The notes: a model not told the origin generated them from the sequence alone. DNA of 64,000 bases from Nilaparvata lugens (GCF_014356525.2 NC_052518.1:97971932-98035931), one strand, 5' to 3'. Shown: positions 31,818-42,357, counted from the first letter of the stretch. Numbers and translations are program-made.

Positions 31818-32852
31818 CTAACAACTAAAAGCAGCAACATTGCCACCTAATATAATACCACTTTCTTTCAGTTCTTCAATAATAGAAGCTATTTCAACTG
31901 AATGTGATCTATTTCCCGCCTGCTGTGATGAAAGCAGAATATCTAATCTGTCTATCAGTTCATTTGGATTATCCCAGTAGACATACTGTCGACTAGTAGA
32001 TTCATTTCTTATAAAACCCATACCACTAACAGCTGCTGCCGCTGCATCATCAATCCTAGATCTTTTTCTTTTCCTACTACTACTCGATGGAAATAAAGAT
32101 TGAATAATTTGTGATTTATAGCCTGTATTTCTCTTTACATAACCGCGTCTATCTAAATGAGCAGCGGTAAGCTGCAATATATTACGATATTTTCTTAAAT
32201 CACGTTCTGTGTACAGTTTCTGGTCAGGCTGTTTTTTAAATAGAAGTTCACACAAACCAACTGTTAAACGATACTTATTATTATTGTCGATAATTAAATA
32301 ACCATTGGCAATACTAATATCCTTTACACCCATATAGTATTCATTTACTTTACTATCATAACATATACCATAAGATATACAATTATTCATTTTTTCATTA
32401 TGAAATTCACGTATATACTCATCAATAAAATCCACTGTTATTGTTGTTTTATTCAAAATATCACTTACATTAGATCTATTCAAACCCTCATCCACATCCA
32501 TTTCCTTGCCCGTATCTTTCTCCTCCTCCTCCTCCTCCTCCTCCTCCTCCTCCTCCTCCTCATCGTCCTCTGATTCTTCTTTAAGTCTGCTGCTACTAGT
32601 GTGTGCATGTTGTACAAGTGTATCTTTCAATTGTTTTAGTGGATTGATAATTGGTTCTAATGATTTTTGTCTAATCGAATCATTTTCCCTAATCATACTA
32701 GTTAATGATCTATGTTTATTAATAATTGACTTACGCAAACCTTTTATCCTGTCAATTACTTTACTAGTATGACGATGATCACGTTGCACTAGTCTTCGTC
32801 CTCGCTGGTGCCCTCCTCTTTGTTTTTTTCTTTTTAATTTAATTTCACGCAT
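31818..32852 (-). CDS. uncharacterised conserved-type protein of the Polinton-like element
   Basis: 344 residues. A strongly basic N-terminus (KLKRKKQRGG) and a run of about 17 Glu encoded by a CTC/CTT-type microsatellite (32520-32565) precede a globular part containing YYMGVKDI, LTVGLCELLFKK and YWDNPNELIDRL, then a Lys/Arg nuclear-signal-like SRKRKRSR. The globular part resembles an uncharacterised family I recall seeing beside Polinton-type genes in arthropods; the family name is not certain. Function unknown. The gene order suggests a virion or DNA-binding role. Confidence 0.65.
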   Translation of the reverse strand: MREIKLKRKKQRGGHQRGRRLVQRDHRHTSKVIDRIKGLRKSIINKHRSLTSMIRENDSIRQKSLEPIINPLKQLKDTLVQHAHTSSSRLKEESEDDEEEEEEEEEEEEEEKDTGKEMDVDEGLNRSNVSDILNKTTITVDFIDEYIREFHNEKMNNCISYGICYDSKVNEYYMGVKDISIANGYLIIDNNNKYRLTVGLCELLFKKQPDQKLYTERDLRKYRNILQLTAAHLDRRGYVKRNTGYKSQIIQSLFPSSSSRKRKRSRIDDAAAAAVSGMGFIRNESTSRQYVYWDNPNELIDRLDILLSSQQAGNRSHSVEIASIIEELKESGIILGGNVAAFSC

Positions 32853-32930
32853 ATTGCTAGTAGTAGTAGAATGATAATTAGTTCTTTCACCTACACTGGC
32901 TCAACAACAAATGATGAGAATTGACACATG

Positions 32931-33665
32931 TCAATTGGTGCTGCTGCTATACACACTTGGATCAATATACTTACCAAGACAATTACGATATTTACCAGCA
33001 TCTGGTTTACACTCAGTGAAAATTGAAATAAAACTATGATTTCCGCTTTGCCATACATGTGAACATAGATTTCTGAATGCAACAAATGTCATATCAGTTC
33101 CGACAAAATCCCTAAATATTAGTTTTAAATTGTGCATATCCATTTTAAAAATAATCAGCATATTTGCATTGTCTCTGATATGATGTTTTGAAATTGCGCC
33201 ATAGCTTTGAATTAAGTACACACAATCTATGCTTTTGTGTCTGCCCATTGTGAAAAAATTACGTATTTGCGGCACACGTGTAACATTCAAATCGTCAAAA
33301 ATTATCAGTGAATGAGTGTCGATATCATTCGGTTGCGGTATACATTCAATATTGTCAGATTTATAGTAGTTTACACACTTGAGTTTTGAAAAAACAACAT
33401 CCAATAGTTGATATTTTTCCTGATACAAAGACTTACTGAACAAGTATAGGTTTTTGAATTTTAATCCATTTTTATCGAATATTAAATTCAGCAGTACATT
33501 TGTCTTTCCACAATTTGATGCACCGCAAATTAGAATTCTAGCTGAACTTGGCAAAAACTCACCATGCTTTTTTCTATCTAGACAATTTTTGCCACCCACT
33601 TGTTTTGTATCTACAATTAGATTATCAAAGTTAACTATTGCTATTGACTCTTTTGCTGTCGTCAT
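32931..33665 (-). CDS. packaging ATPase (A32/FtsK-HerA-like)
   Basis: 244 residues from ATG. Walker A is GASNCGKTNVLL (about residues 48-59), Walker B is SLIIFDDL, and the downstream GRHKSIDCVYLIQSY fits the sensor region of Polinton and large DNA virus packaging ATPases. It would translocate element DNA. The length is normal for the family and no break is seen. It lies between the uncharacterised protein gene and the microsatellite-containing spacer. Confidence 0.85.
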   Translation of the reverse strand: MTTAKESIAIVNFDNLIVDTKQVGGKNCLDRKKHGEFLPSSARILICGASNCGKTNVLLNLIFDKNGLKFKNLYLFSKSLYQEKYQLLDVVFSKLKCVNYYKSDNIECIPQPNDIDTHSLIIFDDLNVTRVPQIRNFFTMGRHKSIDCVYLIQSYGAISKHHIRDNANMLIIFKMDMHNLKLIFRDFVGTDMTFVAFRNLCSHVWQSGNHSFISIFTECKPDAGKYRNCLGKYIDPSVYSSSTN

Positions 33666-33744
33666 AATAATAACTCTTGCTGCGCGCGCGCTTGCTGTTT
33701 ACACATGCGTGTCTACAGTTCAACTATGCTGTTAACATCGCTAC

Positions 33745-33749
33745 ATCCG

Positions 33750-33789
<40 letters not shown>
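33745..33789. repeat. TG microsatellite
   Basis: An uninterrupted run of TG dinucleotides of about 40 bases in the spacer upstream of the ATPase gene. Confidence 0.9.
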
Positions 33790-33792
<3 letters not shown>

Positions 33793-33889
33793 CTACAAGC
33801 GGTTTATGAATGAAGAAAACACGCACATACAATGTTCACAGTTTATTAAAAATACTAGATACATACAAATTTAGCAGCAGCAGCAGCTA

Positions 33890-34060
33890 AAACAAGCGTA
33901 TCTTACAAAGTTGACAAAAAGTTGAAAATACATACATTAGTTGACAGCTGCATACATAAAAGGTGAAAATATACATACAAAGTTGACAGCAGCCGCTGCA
34001 GTAAGGTAAGTGGCGACAAATCTAGTGATAATACATAGACAAAGTTGACAGTGTTAATAT
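33890..34060. repeat. short spacer repeats with AAGTTGACA core
   Basis: Four to five copies of (AC)AAAGTTGACA or close variants occur at about 33907, 33938, 33979 and 34039, between the ATPase and the 145-residue ORF. They could be a control element or a remnant array. Confidence 0.45.
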
Positions 34061-34132
34061 TATAAAAATTTGTAAATTATTACAAAGCGTGTGTCTTTCA
34101 CATAATACAGTATAGCACCAGCGTCGCACGCA

Positions 34133-34570
34133 TTAATTAAGATTAGCCATTGACATGCAATAATCTAAAATATAAATTAATATCTTTTCTTTCTTCTTAT
34201 CATCATCATCTTCATCAACATCAGCTACATTAAAGTCTATTGATTTAATTTGCGAGTAAAGTATGTTTAGTTGCATAGAAAATTGAGCACAAATACAAGT
34301 ATCTACTACATCAAATACGCTGCTTGCATCTTTTAAATTTTTATATGAACATATACTTGAATGAAACCTACTATCATCATCATCATCAACAACATTGCTG
34401 AAAAATGTTTTTTTACATAAGCCAACTAGAAAGCATTTTTCAATATCAACACGTTTTACACACATCGCTTTAAGCGTACACAAAAGATCAATTAATCTTT
34501 TAATAATACTACACGCATCGTTACCATTCAGCAAATAGAACAACAGTGGCGCATCCATAGCCATTGACAT
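34133..34570 (-). CDS. unknown 145-residue protein of the Polinton-like element
   Basis: Begins with ATG at 34570. It has a hydrophobic N-terminus (APLLFYLLNG), several Cys residues and two acidic runs (DDDDD and DEDDDD) encoded by ATC/ATG-type repeats. No motif recognised. It sits in line with the other minus-strand element genes, between the ATPase and the integrase, which makes it a probable element gene. Confidence 0.5.
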   Translation of the reverse strand: MSMAMDAPLLFYLLNGNDACSIIKRLIDLLCTLKAMCVKRVDIEKCFLVGLCKKTFFSNVVDDDDDSRFHSSICSYKNLKDASSVFDVVDTCICAQFSMQLNILYSQIKSIDFNVADVDEDDDDKKKEKILIYILDYCMSMANLN

Positions 34571-34608
34571 TATGTTTATATCATATCTGAAACAATATGC
34601 AAATAAAT

Positions 34609-35227
34609 TTAATGATTTTTGCGTGTTGCACGCAGATTCTTCTTCTGTTTTACAGACGGAGTAATAATATCACTCTTATCTATCCAGCTAGTTTTATCAA
34701 AGCCTAACCATTTAACAAGATATTTATTGTTTGATTTTCGTATTATTCGTTCAACTAAATATGTATTTTGTTCGGACGGTGTTAAGTTTGTTTTCATCAA
34801 TTGTTCACTATAAAATCTACCTTGTATGATTTCATTGTTAAGATCGCGAATTACATAGGTTGGCGGTTGTGTGGGAAAAACACCGTGAATTATAAACAGT
34901 TCTGGCGACCAATTTAATCTAAAACTTTTATCAAAAACCTGTCGAAACTTACTTATTCGCACTACGTCGCCTAATGCAAACTTTGGTCGATAAACTGTCT
35001 TTTCCCGTTTTAGTTTTTAATGGTTCAGCAAAAGCATAACGTGAAAAACAATTAATTGCAATCAAAACATAACGATAGCCGTTGTTTGCTCTAGCAAATT
35101 CTGGCAATTCAATTAAATCAATTTGAATGAGGTCTTTTATTCCTTTTAATATATATTTACGTCTGTTGAATTTTCTTCGCGCTGGACGGTGCAATTCCTG
35201 AGCAATTTTCTGTTGCAAATCTGACAT
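34609..35227 (-). pseudogene. Polinton-like integrase with internal deletion
   Basis: The N-terminal 77 residues (from ATG 35227) contain the basic approach (RRKFNRRKY), the first catalytic Asp in LIQIDLIEL and the NCFSRYAFAEPLKTKTGK strand. The sequence then jumps, in another frame, to FALGDVVRISKFR and a chromodomain-like C-terminus (NKYLVKWLGFD...W). The section that should hold the second Asp and the Glu is missing (roughly 100 residues by family layout). The deletion point lies near 34985-35005. This integrase cannot be catalytic as it stands. Confidence 0.75.
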
Positions 35228-35537
35228 ATTTGCGGTTTCGATCTCCCCCCTACACGAATGTGCGCGTGTGATTGTTTTTGCTAGAGTTCAGTCACACCTG
35301 CAGCACTACTGCTCCAGACAGCGATCTTTCTTCTTCTTCTTCTTCTTCTTCTTCTTCTTCTTCTTCTTCTTCTTCTTTAGATGGATGTTGTTTCTGCCGC
35401 CTTCTTCTTCTTCGTGTTCGACACTGAGCTGAGCGACGCTTGTTGAACTGGTTTCATTAATAGCTTCTTGCTCCTCGCTCTCTCTCTCTCTCTTTCACTC
35501 TCACTGCTGCGATCAATCTGACGTAACAGCAGTCCCG
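35228..35537. repeat. TTC microsatellite and CT-rich spacer
   Basis: Contains an uninterrupted CTT/TTC run of about 50 bases (35329-35378) and a CT run (35476-35492) between the polymerase 3' end and the integrase gene. Confidence 0.85.
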
Positions 35538-38036
35538 CTAGCCGCTAGCCGCGTTGCTGCTATCAATATCTTCTCTTCTTCTCTCTTCTATTAAATAATG
35601 ACCCCACGCTTTCGTATCTATACCGTTTGATTCAATGTATCTTTTTGTGTCAAATGGTGATAATGCAACTTTGGCACACGATATTTGATAAATATCATGT
35701 GAATAACTGCGTAATTGTGAAAAGCATTCACGTTGAACTAATCTATCTGTCAGGCATTTCATGTACATGTCATATCTTAGTTTATTGTTTATAATTGTTC
35801 TTGCTACGCCTTTAGCTGCGTGCTTGCTAAACTTTTCATAAGAACTAACCTTAATACTACTACTACTACTATTATTACTACTACTACTACTACTACTACT
35901 ACTGTCACTACTAGCACTACTGCTTAGTACATATTCAAAACTGTAAAGTTTTGCACGAAGTCCGCAAAAAGCCGTAATAATGCCAGATTTTAATTCATCT
36001 TTAAATGTGCCAGGCACACCATGGTTCAATTGACTATAACAACAATGTGTGACAGGATAAGCACTTGTGTCAAAATGTTGAAGATTTTGTTTGATAACTG
36101 CATAGATATCGTCCGATTTGATATGGTATAGCAACGAGTCTGTATCGCTCATGCACAATTTAACACAGCTCGGATCGAACATTTTCAAGAAAATGTTGTA
36201 GTGGAAATTGAACATTGTAAATTTACTCAAATCAAGAATTGAAAAACCAGCATAAATTGGACGATCTAATTTTATTTCTGTTTTACACATTTGTACAGCG
36301 ACAATGTCTTTGTCAAACACAATCCATCGTTTACAGCTTGGTTTTGCAATCAAACTTTCCAATTTTTTCTGACAAGTGATTAGCTTAAAATCTATTCTTT
36401 TCCTATTATTCTCCATCAACTTTCCGAACAGACTATTTGAAAGAAATTTAAAGAGGGTACGTTCAAATGAATTTTTTGCTTCCTTTCTCAGTTGCGCATT
36501 CAAATCAATAAACGGTTTAAGCCAGTACGACTGATGAAAAGCGATTACTCTATGTACAGCAGTCAATTTCATGCCCAAGCTTAAATAAAGTTTCAAATTT
36601 CTATAGTGGAGTACATATCGTTTACGATTATAAAGGGTGGCTAAAAGACGTGATGACGCGGTGGCGGCGGCGGCCGTGTCGGGAGACGGGCGGCGCGCGG
36701 CCGCTTCTCTGCGCAGAGCAACAGTGTTGTCTGTTTGATATGGAGAGAACAGGTTGTAAGGCGGCTGATCTTTTAATGGTGCCAGGGGGAAGCTGTTATG
36801 TAATTCGTGTGAATTAATTGGATAGGACAGGTCTGCTTCAATTATATAGCCAGTCTCGGCTTCATCGTGTATGCTTGTAAAATCGCCTAAAGCCATAATT
36901 TCATTTTGTGATAAAAATCTGAAATTTGATTCAGGTAGCTTGTAGGCAATCATTGTATGTGCGTATAAGCTTGTACAATCAAGATAGAGCAAAAAACTAT
37001 TTTCAATAGCCGGGTTATAATTTACGCCCATATATTTATTGTTTGCGACTGCATGACGGTGGGGAATAACTGACAGACCACCGCGTAAACCAGATTCTAT
37101 GAGCAAGTTCATATCAGCATTGCTAATTAATTCTAAACATACTTTAGTCAAATATAACATTGCATTCAACGAAAAATGTGGTAACGATACAAAGTGTGAT
37201 ACATCCAGTTTGTAAATTGTAAAAAATACAGTCCTAAAATTTTGAAAAATATCTGCCAGCAGTAAGCAATCTGACAAAAGGTAGAGATCATGATATTCAC
37301 ACAATGAGTTTATGTTAAATTCGCGCCAAACTTTCTGCGCATGCTCATAATCGTCTACTTGCAATGCTGTATTATTAAGTGTACTGTAAAATGAGTCAAT
37401 TGCCGGCAATTGCTGTTCTTCAAATTTTTCAGCATCTGTTATGTACTGATACGGGTACACGCCTTTACGTAGTAAAAGTTTTTGTTGATTTTTATCGTTG
37501 AATATTTTACACATTACTTTGAAATTAGTATCAATGTTTTCTGTATCACTTGCAAGATTGGCAACAAGTGACTGTAGACTTGAGCTTAAGAATTGAAAAC
37601 TGTCAAGGAAACGTACACAATCTATTGTAATTGTGAGGAATTTTTCCGATGAGTTTGCAATACAATCAATTTTCTCCTTTCGTCCTGCTAATGCCTTAAC
37701 AATGAAATGACTATCATATCCGCGAAAATTATGAAAAAAACAGTTTAATAGTTTTGGTGCTTTTGCATTTAAATTACATGACTTGTGCGTTGCACCGAGA
37801 TAATGACCTGTTGTATGAGAATGGTGCCTAATACGAATTTCGTTGGCTTTAAATTCATCGTTGCACAAGAAACATACTGTACTATTGTTAAAAGCTAATA
37901 ATTGTTCTTCATTTAATTCAATCATGGGCACTTCTTGTTGCATATCAATGGAACAGTTTCGACCTATGGCAATGATCTCATCAAGAAATTGTTCAATAAT
38001 TTTCTCGCCAACACTTGTAGCTCTATAAACGCGTGG
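35538..38036 (-). CDS. Polinton-type DNA polymerase B, N-terminus missing
   Basis: About 830 residues before the gap. The exonuclease region has FFHNFRGYDSHF. Polymerase motif A is LYLDCTSLYAHTM (about 36975-36995), motif B is KFLSNSLFGKLM and motif C is SDTDS (about 36140-36156). A GC-rich Ala/Arg insert (about 36650-36725) lies between A and B, and a long Ser run from an ACT-type microsatellite (about 35850-35925) lies near the C-terminus. The first exonuclease motif falls in or beyond the gap. It would replicate the element, probably protein-primed as in the family. The frame beyond the gap (38137-38231) looks unrelated. Confidence 0.85.
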   Translation of the reverse strand, partial: PRVYRATSVGEKIIEQFLDEIIAIGRNCSIDMQQEVPMIELNEEQLLAFNNSTVCFLCNDEFKANEIRIRHHSHTTGHYLGATHKSCNLNAKAPKLLNCFFHNFRGYDSHFIVKALAGRKEKIDCIANSSEKFLTITIDCVRFLDSFQFLSSSLQSLVANLASDTENIDTNFKVMCKIFNDKNQQKLLLRKGVYPYQYITDAEKFEEQQLPAIDSFYSTLNNTALQVDDYEHAQKVWREFNINSLCEYHDLYLLSDCLLLADIFQNFRTVFFTIYKLDVSHFVSLPHFSLNAMLYLTKVCLELISNADMNLLIESGLRGGLSVIPHRHAVANNKYMGVNYNPAIENSFLLYLDCTSLYAHTMIAYKLPESNFRFLSQNEIMALGDFTSIHDEAETGYIIEADLSYPINSHELHNSFPLAPLKDQPPYNLFSPYQTDNTVALRREAAARRPSPDTAAAATASSRLLATLYNRKRYVLHYRNLKLYLSLGMKLTAVHRVIAFHQSYWLKPFIDLNAQLRKEAKNSFERTLFKFLSNSLFGKLMENNRKRIDFKLITCQKKLESLIAKPSCKRWIVFDKDIVAVQMCKTEIKLDRPIYAGFSILDLSKFTMFNFHYNIFLKMFDPSCVKLCMSDTDSLLYHIKSDDIYAVIKQNLQHFDTSAYPVTHCCYSQLNHGVPGTFKDELKSGIITAFCGLRAKLYSFEYVLSSSASSDSSSSSSSSSNNSSSSSIKVSSYEKFSKHAAKGVARTIINNKLRYDMYMKCLTDRLVQRECFSQLRSYSHDIYQISCAKVALSPFDTKRYIESNGIDTKAWGHYLIEERRREDIDSSNAASG

Positions 38037-38136
38037 NNNNNNNNNNNNNNNNNNNNNNNNNNNNNNNNNNNNNNNNNNNNNNNNNNNNNNNNNNNNNNNN
38101 NNNNNNNNNNNNNNNNNNNNNNNNNNNNNNNNNNNN
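38037..38136. other. assembly gap (100 N)
   Basis: Exactly 100 N, probably a scaffold gap of unknown size. It cuts the polymerase gene. Confidence 0.99.
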
Positions 38137-38951
38137 CACCCATTTGTGTTCTCATTGTCTATTGTCTTTTGTCTATTTGTTTTTCGCATAGTATAGCAAA
38201 TTAAATAATATGGGTTTTTAATCCAATTCAATATTGGATTTGATATGAATTTGAATATTGATATTCAATCAACGGCCGATACTGCTGACTGTCAGATTCT
38301 AAAGCCCAGAGTCAAAATTAAAATTATTATTAAACTTATGAAAACAATTCAGTGGAATAACAGCTAGCTCACAAGTTTATCTAATGCTGTAGGATAATAG
38401 CCATGTCCCACTATATGGCCTCACTAGCTATGCCCCACAATTTGTTTTCTTGACTGATTTAGTGAATAATCCCATTTTCGGGAATGAGTTTGAAGATCTT
38501 ATAAATATAAAGGTTTCAAATACATAGATAAGATAAATATAAATATAAGATCTTATAATATTGTAATTCACACTTCAGAAATGTGTTGAAAGAAGTCGAA
38601 TTCTTATTTTCAGCTGTATACAATGATTATTCTCTGGAATAATTCGGGCTACATTTAATCTGTCCCGAAATTCTTTGTTTTTGAAGTTTAAAATTATGCC
38701 TAGTTCTATTGAAACAATACTTTCAGAATCGATAGGGATGGAAATAAAAGAAATGAATATAATTCAAATAGATCGTTTTGCTATTGAGAAGAGGATAAAA
38801 ATTGTTTTAGCAAATACTGTTACGTTGGTACTAGAGGGACATTACTGTCCAAACTTCACCACGAAATCAATAAAGATAATGATTACATGAAGAAGACATA
38901 ATTAATCTTGATTGAAATCACAGTCGGGTCACCGCCAACCTCCCCGACAAC
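38137..38951. other. no recognisable feature
   Basis: AT-rich. A 71-codon frame at 38675-38890 (+) has ordinary-looking composition but no recognised motif or splice context. Confidence 0.35.
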
Positions 38952-39338
38952 TAAAGTGCGAGAGGAATTACTTTTAACACGGCTCTTTCTCGAAGACAGA
39001 GAGGTCCGATGCTCTATCCTCCACTAATAATATCCTCCACTAACCATTGAACAGTTGATGTTCCCCCAACTCCCACTACCTAGCAGCATTCTTTTGTGTC
39101 TGTGTGAGAGAGCTTTGTAACGCGACACAGCAACACTCTCCTCCAGCTATTGCTGGCAATGTTCCAAGTAGTGAACTGGTCAGCAGGTATAATATTGTTT
39201 TCATCAAAAGAGCATGAAGCAAAATGACACGGTGCATCCAATTGTGCGCGGGATGTCTGTCTGTGTCTACGCTACAAACTGTGGAGGGAGAAATGGGTTT
39301 CTCCTCTTCATGTTAAAAGTAATATATCTCAGACTTTA
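38952..39338 (-). mobile_element. MITE-2, reverse copy
   Basis: Bounded by TAAAGTGCGAGAGGAATTAC and CAGACTTTA. The internal landmarks are shared with 16721-17093 in reverse order (GAGGTCCGATGCTCTATCC, GGAGAAATGGGTTTCTCC). An extra short segment near 39030-39060 (CCTCCACTAA) is duplicated. Confidence 0.78.
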
Positions 39339-39473
39339 GTCTCCTCGCTATTTTGATCACAGGCGTCAGTAAATCCTGTGGCAAAATATACCATTGCCGT
39401 CAACTATTCTCCCCGACGATAAATCCCCTACTAGAACGAAGGAGCTTAGTTGACAACTATATGTAATATAACA

Positions 39474-39716
39474 TTAAGGTGCGTATAGACTTTCGCTCTG
39501 CTCCGCAACCGAACGTCACTCCAGCAGAGCGATTGATGATCGACCGGGGAACAACAGTGGTTCGACCGGGGAACGCGAGAAGATCTAACATCTTCCATAA
39601 CGTTCATGATGGGTGCGTGGGTGGTGCGACTGTGGTTCGATGGTGGTACGAGGGCGGTACGAGGGAGGAGCGTGCTCGTTGCTGGTTGGAAGTGCGAATA
39701 TGTGTACGCAGCTTAA
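39474..39716. mobile_element. MITE-3 (TTAAGGTGCGTA ends)
   Basis: Ends TTAAGGTGCGTATAGAC and, from the right, TTAAGCTGCGTACACAT. GC-rich interior with repeated GGTTCGA and GGTACGAGGG words. About 243 bp, no coding capacity. Related ends occur at 25145 and 45122. Confidence 0.6.
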
Positions 39717-41139
39717 TATAGCACTGTTGGTACATCCAGGCTTATTTCTTGTTTTAATTCCTATAAATTTCGAAAATTCTTTATACATATCTTTTCATTA
39801 TTGTTATATTTCAATGGCCTGATACCACTTTCAATAAAAAAGTATTCTTGTATGAGTTTTTACTGGGATTTCTCTGAACATTGCAAGTTTATCTGCAAAA
39901 ATGTTTTAGTCTTGGAAAATATTATTTCACAATTATTACAATTGGTTCACCATTATTTACCTACGTTTTCTGAAGTCCAAAAATGAGTACTTTCATTATG
40001 TAGTCGTACTCATGCAAAAGAGGTAGGATTATAGATTTTTCTTATAATACCCAATTAGAAAAATCATATTTTCCGATGAAAGTTATTGAAACACTCATAC
40101 ATAATTATTCATATTTCATACAAGATCTGATGAAATATGTAGAAACAAGCCCTTACTAAAATCATTTTCAAAACTAGATTCATTTCATAAGATTTTTTCT
40201 TAGAGAATGTGGTGTTGCCAATAGAGCCTACACTCGGAGACTGTATATTTGTGTTCCATCTGTGTATTTGTATTTTTTGCATATTGGTTCCACACAGGCC
40301 AGTAACCTTTTACTCCCCTATTTCTATTTATTCTGGTCCCATTGTCCAAGCTCCTCTCAAGTCTGTTGTTACACCTGCATTGTCTTTTCAACCCTCACAA
40401 CTCAGAGTGAGACAAAGAAGGAATGGGTATTTCCTCTCTCCCACTCTCTTTCTTATTTTGGCAACTTTCACCTCCCTCGAACGGCTTTATATAATAATGC
40501 CTTCCACAAGGCAGTCTAGTTCTAGTTTGGTTCGAACATTCTTACCAAGAACCCATGTCTAACTCCTACGCGCATCACCGAAAATTTTCTACAGCTGGCC
40601 TGCCAAATTTGTAGTTTAATTTTTCTAAAGTTATTCCTTTGAGTTATTTAATAGAATTACCACCTAAGAGAAATTGAGTCGAATCTGGATTATCCTGTGA
40701 ATTGTGAGTAAAATTGTCAGTGTGAACACTAAAACTCTAAAACATAGACAACTAACAAAAATCCTACAATAACTAACTAACTTAGGAGAAAGTAAATTTC
40801 TAATAAACCATCAAATAGACCTAAATAAAAAATCAATGCTTGGTAAATAGTACGCAGAACTTGGAAGGTTGAGAAACAATAATTACTATTTATTATGGCA
40901 TAAGCTTCAAATGGTCCCATTAGTTTTATACAGTTATGATGACACTAATGTTGTAATACAACACTTGTATTGTAGTTCTTGGAAGTTGATCAAATCCGGC
41001 AATTTAGCCGGGGCCATGTTTCTATCAAGACATACATTTGAACTGTTTTGAAGTTTCATCACAGACATGTTGAGCTGAATTTTTATCAGGATTGTTTTCC
41101 GTCTACGCATGAAAGGGTGAAACCAGTGTTCAAATATAT
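39717..41139. other. no gene supported
   Basis: The frame at 40209-40562 (+) is hydrophobic and Ser/Pro-rich without motif. On minus, 40460-40560 has a weakly LINE-tail-like translation that I could not confirm. Confidence 0.3.
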
Positions 41140-42357
41140 ACTTTAACTTCGTTTGGATTGCCTCAGGGAACCGTTTTATTTCCTATTTTGTTCTTGCTCT
41201 ATGTAAACGACCTTTTAAAATTATAATTAGAATGTGGTAAACTTGTATCATTTGCTGATGATACGGCTATAATTTTCGCGCAGAAAAACTGGGATGATGC
41301 GTTCAGGGTTGCTGAAAGGGATATGTGTAAAATTAAAAAATGGCTGGAATTGAACACTGAGTTTGAATGTTCAAAAAACTAAATATGTATCATTCTCAGC
41401 AAATGCAGTAGGAGACAAGAATCTCTGCGTTTTTCCAAGTATTAAAAATGTAAGTAACAAAAAATATCTAGGGATAATTATTGACGAATACCTGAAATGG
41501 CATTTTCATTTAGCTTATCAATATAAAAAACTCAAATATATTTATTTCAAATTCTATAAAATTAACAAAATACTCAAACTTCAGGATTTAAAAACAGTAT
41601 ATTTTGCTTTGGTGCAATCCATATTAGAATATGGGATAACAATCTGGGGTGGGGCTTTCGATAGTCATTTAAATAACTTATTTATCACTCAAAATTGTAT
41701 TATTAAAACAATATTGGATAACCTCGATTGCATCCAACTAATCTGCTATTTGAAGAATTTAATGCGCAATAACTGTAAGGCAATTGTACTTGAAAAATTT
41801 AGCAAAATATATTAAGTATAAAAACAAATTTTTATTAAATGAATAGTTCAATATGATTTTAGACCAAATACAACCTATAAATACAAAATTTATAAAACAA
41901 AACTAACAGTAGTTAGAAGACAGCTTATTTATATAAGTACAAGATTCATAAATGAATTGCCTGTAGATCTGGAAGCAAAAATTAATTACAAAATACTAAA
42001 AACTTGGATAAGAGAAAACTATTTCTTTTCAATTGAAAGCATTATCTAAATTTTTAAAAACATATTTTAAAGCGTGGATTATTATTTTTTCTCTATTACT
42101 GTATAAAACTAGGAAACAACCAATGTAACAAATTTATTCAAGCATAACTAACTGATTGCAACTCTCACCAGCGGGCAAGGCTTAATTCCTTTTGCTGGTG
42201 ATGCCAAATTACCATTGAAAAGTATCTAATTATGATTTTGGTATTATTTATGCTTAATTTTTATTTTATTATTTTATACTTTCGATTATAAAATTATGTA
42301 TTTTCTTTTATTATGTTTTGAATATGTATGGAAAATAAATGATTTGATTTGATATAC
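41140..42357 (+). pseudogene. LINE reverse transcriptase fragment and 3' end
   Basis: In two frames the plus strand encodes an RT end: PQGTVLFPILFLLYVNDL then SFADDTAIIFAQ (about 41250-41280), and after a frameshift near 41365 the KYLGIIIDEYLKWHFH and QSILEYGITIWGGAFD blocks (ORF 41363-41815). A tail with VRRQLIYISTRF and a GATTT-repeat 3' end (to 42357) follow. The 5' portion is missing, so it is a truncated, frameshifted jockey/CR1-like copy. Confidence 0.75.

Larger units (their letters stand above)
30373..38036 (-). mobile_element. partial Polinton/Maverick-like element
   Basis: A minus-strand gene cluster encodes protein-primed-type DNA polymerase B, a retroviral-type integrase, an A32/FtsK-like packaging ATPase, a basic/acidic nuclear-type protein, a 29-residue-repeat protein and an unknown 145-residue protein. 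This combination is diagnostic of Polinton-like elements and adintovirus-like relatives. Major capsid, minor capsid and cysteine protease genes were not recognised. The element is truncated by the assembly gap at 38037, and terminal inverted repeats were not found. Confidence 0.8.

Noticed and set aside
32506..32772. Ser-rich plus-strand frame
   Set aside because: It is the reverse reading of the Glu microsatellite in the Polinton-like gene.
33745..33789. CRISPR or other short-spaced array
   Set aside because: It is a plain dinucleotide microsatellite. No spacer-repeat array occurs in the window.
38137..38231. N-terminal extension of the polymerase across the N gap
   Set aside because: The frame through N is an artefact, and the residues beyond the gap do not look like polymerase.
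40209..40562. 117-codon hydrophobic plus-strand frame
   Set aside because: No motif. Hydrophobicity follows from T-rich sequence; the opposite strand is weakly LINE-like but unconfirmed.
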